Shown piece after piece: positions 15,674-19,932 of a stretch of DNA of 19,932 nt (position 1 is the first letter of the stretch; each line of letters starts with the position of its first letter). This DNA comes from Rhodospirillaceae bacterium. Its GTDB lineage: Bacteria > Pseudomonadota > Alphaproteobacteria > Thalassobaculales > Thalassobaculaceae. The stretch is from assembly GCA_002730675.1 (NCBI GenBank), contig PCAV01000023.1, positions 1,740-21,671 on the forward strand. Reading direction: 5' to 3'. The translations under genes were made by a program, and so were the position numbers. Under the pieces are notes generated by a model. It saw only the letters and a list, made by a program, of their open reading frames with translations, ran no database searches and was not told where the DNA came from.

Positions 15674-16351
15674 ATGTCTATAAATAATGTCAAGCGATGG
15701 CTGACGTTCGATTGTTACGACACGCTTGTCCGGTATACCGAGAGTAAGTCTGCCACAATGACAGACTTAATTTCAGTGAAGGGTGGCACGAAAGATCTAG
15801 TGGAAAGCGCCTGGTCAGTCTTTCAGTCGTCAGAGCGGCGCTTGCAGACGGAGGATTTTTTGCCTTTAAATCAGGTTTTAAAAAAAAGTCTCAAATTTGC
15901 GTTAAGTGAGATAGGTTTTGATTCGACAATTGCAGATGAAGATAAAATGTTGTCGGCGGTAAAGGATGCTGATCCATTCCCTGAAGTAAATCAGGTGCTG
16001 TCGGAATTAAAGCAAGATTATAAAATAGCGATCTTATCGAATTCAGAGCCGGATATTATTAGGTTTAATATTGCAAAAATCGGTGTAGCCTTTGATGAGG
16101 TTGTTTTGGCATCTGAAGCTAAATGCTACAAACCCTCAGCTGGAATGTTTAACGAACTAATTAAACGCCTTAACGAAGATCCAAAAAATATAACTCACAT
16201 CGCCCAAAGTTTTTATCATGATATGCGCACGGCAAAAGATTTAGGTTTCGGCCGCCGTATCTGGATTAATCGATATAAAAAACAGGGAGATTTTTCTTAC
16301 AAGCCGGATGCCGAAATCTCAGATATGAGGAGGCTTCATGAGCAATTATGA
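15674..16351 (+). CDS. HAD-superfamily hydrolase, type II haloacid dehalogenase-like
   Basis: This 225-residue protein has the four HAD motifs: FDCYDTL with nucleophile D13 and D16; ILSNS with S122 (120-124); K153-P154 (CYKPSAGMF); and HIAQSFYHDMRTAKDLGF with D183. The last motif plus WINR (197-200) is the form found in (S)-2-haloacid dehalogenases. The cap region (residues 20-100) does not show the conserved Arg and aromatic halide-pocket residues that I can recognise, so a phosphatase or other HAD activity is also possible. It begins 40 bases after the MetE-like gene with GGGAGTGGCTG before ATG 15674 and ends the plus-strand run; the next gene is convergent, with 15 bases between stops. Confidence 0.87.
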   Translation: MSINNVKRWLTFDCYDTLVRYTESKSATMTDLISVKGGTKDLVESAWSVFQSSERRLQTEDFLPLNQVLKKSLKFALSEIGFDSTIADEDKMLSAVKDADPFPEVNQVLSELKQDYKIAILSNSEPDIIRFNIAKIGVAFDEVVLASEAKCYKPSAGMFNELIKRLNEDPKNITHIAQSFYHDMRTAKDLGFGRRIWINRYKKQGDFSYKPDAEISDMRRLHEQL

Positions 16352-16366
16352 CTTTCCGTTAGATTA

Positions 16367-17302
16367 CTAACTTAAATTTGCAAGTCGCTCATAAAGCAGC
16401 TGGAAGAAGCCATCCGCATTAACCTCGTTGATCACTGTTGCGTTTTCCTTACGACCAGTGACACCCCACCAGTCGACAACTGTCGCGCCACGTGTAAGGT
16501 AAGAATTAACTTCTATTTCAACATTGCAGGCTTTGCCAGAAAATAGACTTGGCGCTATTAGCCAAGCGATTACTGTTGGGTCATGTAATGGTGCCCCATC
16601 CTCGCCATATTTCTTGGAATTATATTTTCCATAAAACGATAGCATGTTGGCAAGCGCCATAGACGCAGAATTATTTACAGATTTGATGCATTCTATACGT
16701 TTTTTATTGGCAAGCACTTTATGAGTGACGTCTAGCGGAAACATTGTTATTGGAACTCCGCTTCTGAATACGATTTCTGCTGCTTCTGGGTCGGCAAATA
16801 TATTGAATTCAGCCGAAGGAGTAACGTTCCCTTGTATAAAATATCCACCTCCCATCATAGCTATCTCAGCTATCCGAGTTTTTATGGCGGGTTGTTTGGT
16901 TATAGCTAGTGCGATATTAGTCAACGGGCCTATTGGGCACAGTGTTATGCTATTGGGAGGATGTTCTTCTATTGTGTTTAAAAGAAAGTCGATCGCATCT
17001 TTTTCTTGTAAAGGGGTTATTGGATCGAAAACATCTATTCCATCGAGACCACTATTTCCATGTGCGTGTTCGGCAGTAACTTGCGGGCCATTAAGTGGCT
17101 TTTTAGCGCCGGGGTAAACCTTTGTTTCTGGTTTTCCCGCTAAGTCACATATCATGCGGGCATTTCTGCACGTTAGATCCAATGGAACGTTCCCCGCTAC
17201 GATAGTTAGGCCAACTACTTCTAGTTCAGGGCTTGCGAGGGCCAACATGATTGCAACGGCGTCATCTTGTCCGGGGTCAGTATCGATAATGATTTTTTTC
17301 AT
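16367..17302 (-). CDS. Inosine-uridine preferring nucleoside hydrolase family protein
   Basis: This 311-residue protein is full length for nucleoside hydrolases, which split ribonucleosides into ribose and base. The calcium-binding N-terminus IIIDTDPGQDDA (4-15) with D7, D9, D13 and D14 is intact. HGNSGLDG (81-88), CPIGPLTNIALA (122-133), MMGGGYF (149-155), AEFNIFADPEAA (164-175) and PLHDPTVIAWL (238-248) with metal ligand D241 all match the family. No clear ribosome site precedes ATG 17302; GTTTGTTAC sits there, so initiation may be weak or leaderless. It is transcribed in the same direction as the phytanoyl-CoA dioxygenase gene 81 bases upstream and converges on the HAD gene. Specificity among nucleosides cannot be read. 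Confidence 0.92.
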   Translation of the reverse strand: MKKIIIDTDPGQDDAVAIMLALASPELEVVGLTIVAGNVPLDLTCRNARMICDLAGKPETKVYPGAKKPLNGPQVTAEHAHGNSGLDGIDVFDPITPLQEKDAIDFLLNTIEEHPPNSITLCPIGPLTNIALAITKQPAIKTRIAEIAMMGGGYFIQGNVTPSAEFNIFADPEAAEIVFRSGVPITMFPLDVTHKVLANKKRIECIKSVNNSASMALANMLSFYGKYNSKKYGEDGAPLHDPTVIAWLIAPSLFSGKACNVEIEVNSYLTRGATVVDWWGVTGRKENATVINEVNADGFFQLLYERLANLS

Positions 17303-17383
17303 GTAACAAACATATCTTTTTGAGCTAATGAGGAGATGTATTTCAGACCTGGGTGAAAAAAGTATCGAGCTAGGCGCGTTAAA

Positions 17384-18235
17384 TTAAGTTCTGTCTATTA
17401 ATCCATCTATATTCGCTTTCTCTGTTCCCTTAAGGTAAATTCCACCTTGTATGTCTGCTATTTCTTTATGTATTCGCAAGGCCTCTGGAGCCATTGTTGA
17501 TGATGGGATTGGCTCGTATTCAAAGTTTTTATAGTCATCTCGACCTCGGACTAGTGTTGCAAAGTCGCGGTCAGTTCGGGTCTGCTTTGCCTTAGGTGTA
17601 ATGTAACGTAGCGCTAATGCAACTCGGCGATTTTCTGTTACATTAGCCGGAGACGCATGCCACATAAATAGATGGTGAATAGATGCTTGTCCTGGTTCCA
17701 TTTCCACCCATACTGCTTTTTCTTCATTTATTTTTTCAGAAATGGTTTGGCCACGGGTAAGCATATTTTTTTCCCCCCAAGTATCGTGATGGGCGACTGT
17801 ACCAGTAGTTTGGCTTCCAGGAAGCATTTGCATGCATCCGTTGGCTCGAGTTACGGGTGTCAATGCTATCCAAACTGTTAAAATATTATCAGTTTCGAGT
17901 CCCCAGTGAGCGGAGTCCTGGTGCCAAGAAATAAACTTTTGATCGCCAGGTTCTTTTGGATATAGGTGGCTGGTCCAAACCATAATGTTCGGACCAATTA
18001 AGTCCTCTACCATGTCTAAAATACTGTCATTTCGCATTAATTCATTTATCCATGGGAAAACCAAATGGCATTTATACCGAAATTGATCCTTTACAGGGCC
18101 ACCGGTAGCAGCTTCATAATTTTCAAGTAGGGCAAGGTACTCTGATGCTTTAGACTGTGTCATTATAGTTTTTGGAAATAACAGACCGTCTCTTCGGTAG
18201 CGTGATATCTCCTCTTTTGTGAGTGTTAGGGACAT
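17384..18235 (-). CDS. Phytanoyl-CoA dioxygenase (PhyH) family Fe(II)/2-oxoglutarate oxygenase
   Basis: This 283-residue protein has the non-heme iron triad: H105-Q-D107 (ISWHQDSAHW) and distal H193 in MWHASPANVTENRR, with R204 likely binding 2-oxoglutarate. WTSHLYPKEPGDQKF (87-101), ILTVWIALTPVTRANGCMQ (118-136) and LPGSQ (138-142) are standard PhyH landmarks. The iron-binding Asp is kept, so a hydroxylase is more likely than a SyrB2-type halogenase, which has Ala there. Members hydroxylate acyl-CoAs and many small metabolites. GGGGGAG lies about 6 bases before ATG 18235, a strong ribosome site. It is the first gene of a two-gene minus-strand unit with the nucleoside hydrolase. Confidence 0.92.
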   Translation of the reverse strand: MSLTLTKEEISRYRRDGLLFPKTIMTQSKASEYLALLENYEAATGGPVKDQFRYKCHLVFPWINELMRNDSILDMVEDLIGPNIMVWTSHLYPKEPGDQKFISWHQDSAHWGLETDNILTVWIALTPVTRANGCMQMLPGSQTTGTVAHHDTWGEKNMLTRGQTISEKINEEKAVWVEMEPGQASIHHLFMWHASPANVTENRRVALALRYITPKAKQTRTDRDFATLVRGRDDYKNFEYEPIPSSTMAPEALRIHKEIADIQGGIYLKGTEKANIDGLIDRT

Positions 18236-18576
18236 TCCGGTCTCCCCCGTGATGTATTTTACAAATTAAGTGATCGAAGTTTTAAAAGATCAGAACAAGT
18301 TGTTTTATTTGACAACAATATTAACGTGCCGTCAGTCTAGAATAACCAATATTTTTAGTAACAATAAAATACCACCTCCGCCTTAAATAATTATTATGGT
18401 GATTGAAATTTGTATTATTGGAGGTTTAAAAAGGAATATATTATTAACTTATAAACATGAACATAAATAACGAAGATTCTCAACTCAACCCACTTGCTCT
18501 AAAACATTTTATTTTGTGATTTGGTAATAATGATGACTCTTTTAAGAGCGACAAATAACAAAATTTAATATTAAGA
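18236..18576. other. Divergent AT-rich intergenic region
   Basis: The 341 bases separate the divergent PhyH and D-2-hydroxyacid dehydrogenase genes and should hold both promoters. A TTGACA at 18309-18314 has no -10 box at normal spacing. ACCTCC (18374-18379) and GGAGGT (18420-18425) form a 6-bp inverted repeat around 40 bases of AT-rich DNA, with the palindrome AATAATTATT (18386-18395) inside. No convincing gene was found. Confidence 0.4.
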
Positions 18577-19653
18577 TTGGTAGTGCCTGTGAAAGATAAT
18601 GCAAAAAGGCTCGTTTTTTTTGAAGACTGGATGGATACCTCCGCAGCAATGAAAGTATTTGAAACTGTAGAAGATATTCAAGTGCAGAAACTTCATTACG
18701 ACGCCAGAACTGAAGAGAATTATGCTGCGATGTCCCGAACACACGGATATCAGGTCCAGCCAAGAACGGAACTTCAAATTCCTTGGTTTCCCGACAGTGA
18801 TTTGATTGAAAGAGCACCAAATCTAGTCGCTGTTTCTTCAGCAGGTGCCGGTTTCGATTACATTGACGTTGCTGCCCTAACGAAGGCAGGGATTGCTGTG
18901 GTCAATCAGACAGGAACAAATAAAGAGTCTGTCGCTGAGCACGCACTTGGAATGATGTTAACTGTTTCCAAAAAGATGATACAGGCTGATCGACGAATTA
19001 GAAGAGAACACAATGTTGATCGTTGGGAATTAATCGGAACAGAAATGTTAGGTAAGAAGTTGGGAGTAGTTGGCATTGGTCAGATAGGAAGTCGGACCGC
19101 CGAATTATGTAAATTAGCTTTTAAAATGGATATCATTGCGTATGATCCATACCTCACCGAGGAAGAAATAAATCAGCGCGGCGCTGAAAAAGTTGATTTT
19201 AGTACTTTGTTGGCAGAGTCAGATTTCATAACCGTGCATTGCCCTAGAACCGATGAAACACTGGGGATGTTTGGCGCTAAAGAATTCAAGGCTATGAAGA
19301 CAAATGCGGTTTTTGTAATAACTGCACGTGGAGGTATCGTGAACGAATCCGAACTTGCTAGTGCACTTGCGAATAATGACATTCTTGGTGCAGGGGTAGA
19401 CGTGTTTTGGGAAGAACCCACGAGCCCGGACAATTGCTTAATGGGGCTCGATAATATTCTTGTCACTCCCCATCATGCTGGCATAACGATCGAAGCAAAT
19501 AAAAATATGGCTGTGGGGGCAGCCGAGCAATGGATTATTTTGCTTAGAGGCGGTGTTCCACCTAGGCTAGTTAACCCAGCTGTTTGGCCCGTTTACCAAG
19601 ATAGGTTTGAGGCAATTATGGGGTTTCGACCTTCTGATTATAGTGAAAATTAA
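18577..19653 (+). CDS. D-isomer-specific 2-hydroxyacid dehydrogenase family protein
   Basis: Up to 358 residues, this NAD(P)-dependent oxidoreductase interconverts 2-hydroxyacids and 2-ketoacids. Numbering from the TTG start, the split catalytic domain has VAVSSAGAGFDYIDVAAL (84-101). The Rossmann site is LGVVGIGQIGSRTAEL (162-177) with G166, G168 and G171. The catalytic set is R251 (TARGGIVNE), E280 (DVFWEEP) and H299 (TPHHAG). The start is unsure: TTG 18577, GTG 18583 and GTG 18589 are all in frame and none has a strong ribosome site. The substrate is unknown. The N-terminal part (FFEDWMDTSAAMKVF) is not one I associate with a characterised member. It diverges from PhyH and precedes a hydantoinase gene by 163 bases. 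Confidence 0.9.
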   Translation: MVVPVKDNAKRLVFFEDWMDTSAAMKVFETVEDIQVQKLHYDARTEENYAAMSRTHGYQVQPRTELQIPWFPDSDLIERAPNLVAVSSAGAGFDYIDVAALTKAGIAVVNQTGTNKESVAEHALGMMLTVSKKMIQADRRIRREHNVDRWELIGTEMLGKKLGVVGIGQIGSRTAELCKLAFKMDIIAYDPYLTEEEINQRGAEKVDFSTLLAESDFITVHCPRTDETLGMFGAKEFKAMKTNAVFVITARGGIVNESELASALANNDILGAGVDVFWEEPTSPDNCLMGLDNILVTPHHAGITIEANKNMAVGAAEQWIILLRGGVPPRLVNPAVWPVYQDRFEAIMGFRPSDYSEN

Positions 19654-19681
19654 CACCTAAATTCACGACAGACAGTGAACC

Positions 19682-19734
19682 GTGATCACTAAAGAAACGT
19701 CCTATGCATAGGGGCCTCGGATAGATCATATGAT
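19682..19734. promoter_or_regulatory. Cluster of three palindromes upstream of the hydantoinase gene
   Basis: Within 53 bases lie GTGATCAC (19682-19689), CCTATGCATAGG (19701-19712, a perfect 12-mer) and ATCATATGAT (19725-19734). They fall in the 163-base gap before the hydantoinase A start, 83 or more bases upstream of it, suitable for operator sites. They are unlike one another, so a single regulator is not implied. Confidence 0.35.
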
Positions 19735-19816
19735 ATCTCTTGCATGAAACTTTGAGCGTAATAAAGTTATTGCATCTGTTCAGCAATATAAATTGTGAAA
19801 TAAACGAGAATCTTAA

Positions 19817-19932
19817 ATGCTAGGCGATAAATGGAAGATTGGAGTGGACGTTGGAGGAACCTTCACGGATTTTACCCTATTAAATGAGAATACGGATGAA
19901 CTGAAATTTCATAAAGTTCCTTCTACACCGGA
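19817..19932 (+). CDS. Hydantoinase A / 5-oxoprolinase family protein, N-terminal fragment
   Basis: Only the first 38 codons are present; the gene runs off the right edge. The start ATG 19817 opens MLGDKWKIGVDVGGTFTDFT, the nucleotide-binding phosphate loop (VDVGGTFTD) of the HyuA/OplA family. This is followed by NTDELKFHKVPSTP, the usual second strand and KxxSTP turn. The family includes ATP-dependent N-methylhydantoinase, 5-oxoprolinase and acetone/acetophenone carboxylase subunits; which one cannot be decided from this fragment. A HyuB partner would be expected just beyond the window. Together with the racemase-superfamily gene upstream it hints at hydantoin, lactam or ketone metabolism. 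Confidence 0.9.
   Translation, partial: MLGDKWKIGVDVGGTFTDFTLLNENTDELKFHKVPSTP

Noticed and set aside
16725..17117. Plus-strand 130-codon frame
   Set aside because: Shadow of the nucleoside hydrolase gene, whose motifs are complete.
18309..18314. TTGACA as a consensus -35 box
   Set aside because: No -10-like hexamer 16-18 bases downstream; the nearest, TAGAAT, is 23 bases away.
18457..18519. Short 20-codon frame (MNINNEDSQLNPLALKHFIL) in the PhyH-dehydrogenase gap
   Set aside because: No ribosome site at usual spacing and no recognisable product.
1..19932. CRISPR arrays, tRNA or rRNA genes, insertion sequences, integrase genes
   Set aside because: No regularly spaced repeats, cloverleaf-like sequence, transposase or integrase motifs were seen on either strand.

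Overview
The window is AT-rich bacterial DNA with densely packed enzyme genes. It most likely comes from an alphaproteobacterium, possibly a marine one. That placement is inferred from gene content: an Ldh_2 oxidoreductase, a phytanoyl-CoA dioxygenase, a single-domain MetE-like protein, a hydantoinase A start and an Nth variant. No rRNA, tRNA, CRISPR array, insertion sequence or recognisable transcription regulator was seen.

Left block (1-4294): a minus-strand gene is cut by the left edge; its visible end looks faintly like the start of a glycosyltransferase. It diverges from four plus-strand genes: a Methyltransf_24-type methyltransferase, a three-histidine-box membrane desaturase, a zinc-ribbon methyltransferase and an FkbM-type methyltransferase. 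This looks like a modification module for a surface glycan, a lipid or a secondary metabolite.

Middle block (4424-11273): a DUF2177 membrane protein is followed by an unrecognised lipoprotein. Next come a double-hotdog MaoC-like protein, an Ldh_2 NAD(P)H oxidoreductase and an AhpD/CMD-like protein, then an orphan charged protein on the minus strand. A gap of about 0.68 kb holds a decayed D-amino-acid-oxidase-type (DAO) flavoprotein gene. Its old start region has a hairpin that would mask the ribosome binding site. After it lie a DHA2 drug-efflux transporter and, convergent to it, endonuclease III with an unusual cysteine pattern.

Right block (11385-19932): a co-directional series encodes an Asp/Glu racemase-superfamily protein, a type I Baeyer-Villiger monooxygenase close to phenylacetone monooxygenase, a glutathione transferase, a MetE-catalytic-domain protein and a HAD hydrolase. 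Two minus-strand genes follow, a nucleoside hydrolase and a phytanoyl-CoA dioxygenase. The block ends with a plus-strand D-2-hydroxyacid dehydrogenase and the start of a hydantoinase A / oxoprolinase subunit. Together they read as a catabolic island: oxygenation, thiol or methyl transfer, hydrolysis and hydroxyacid oxidation of some small organic compound. The substrate cannot be named from sequence.

The observations most worth a second look are the BVMO-GST-MetE-HAD cluster, the DAO pseudogene with its structured leader, the desaturase plus three-methyltransferase cluster, and several key-residue departures (MaoC-like, Nth, DHA2 transporter).
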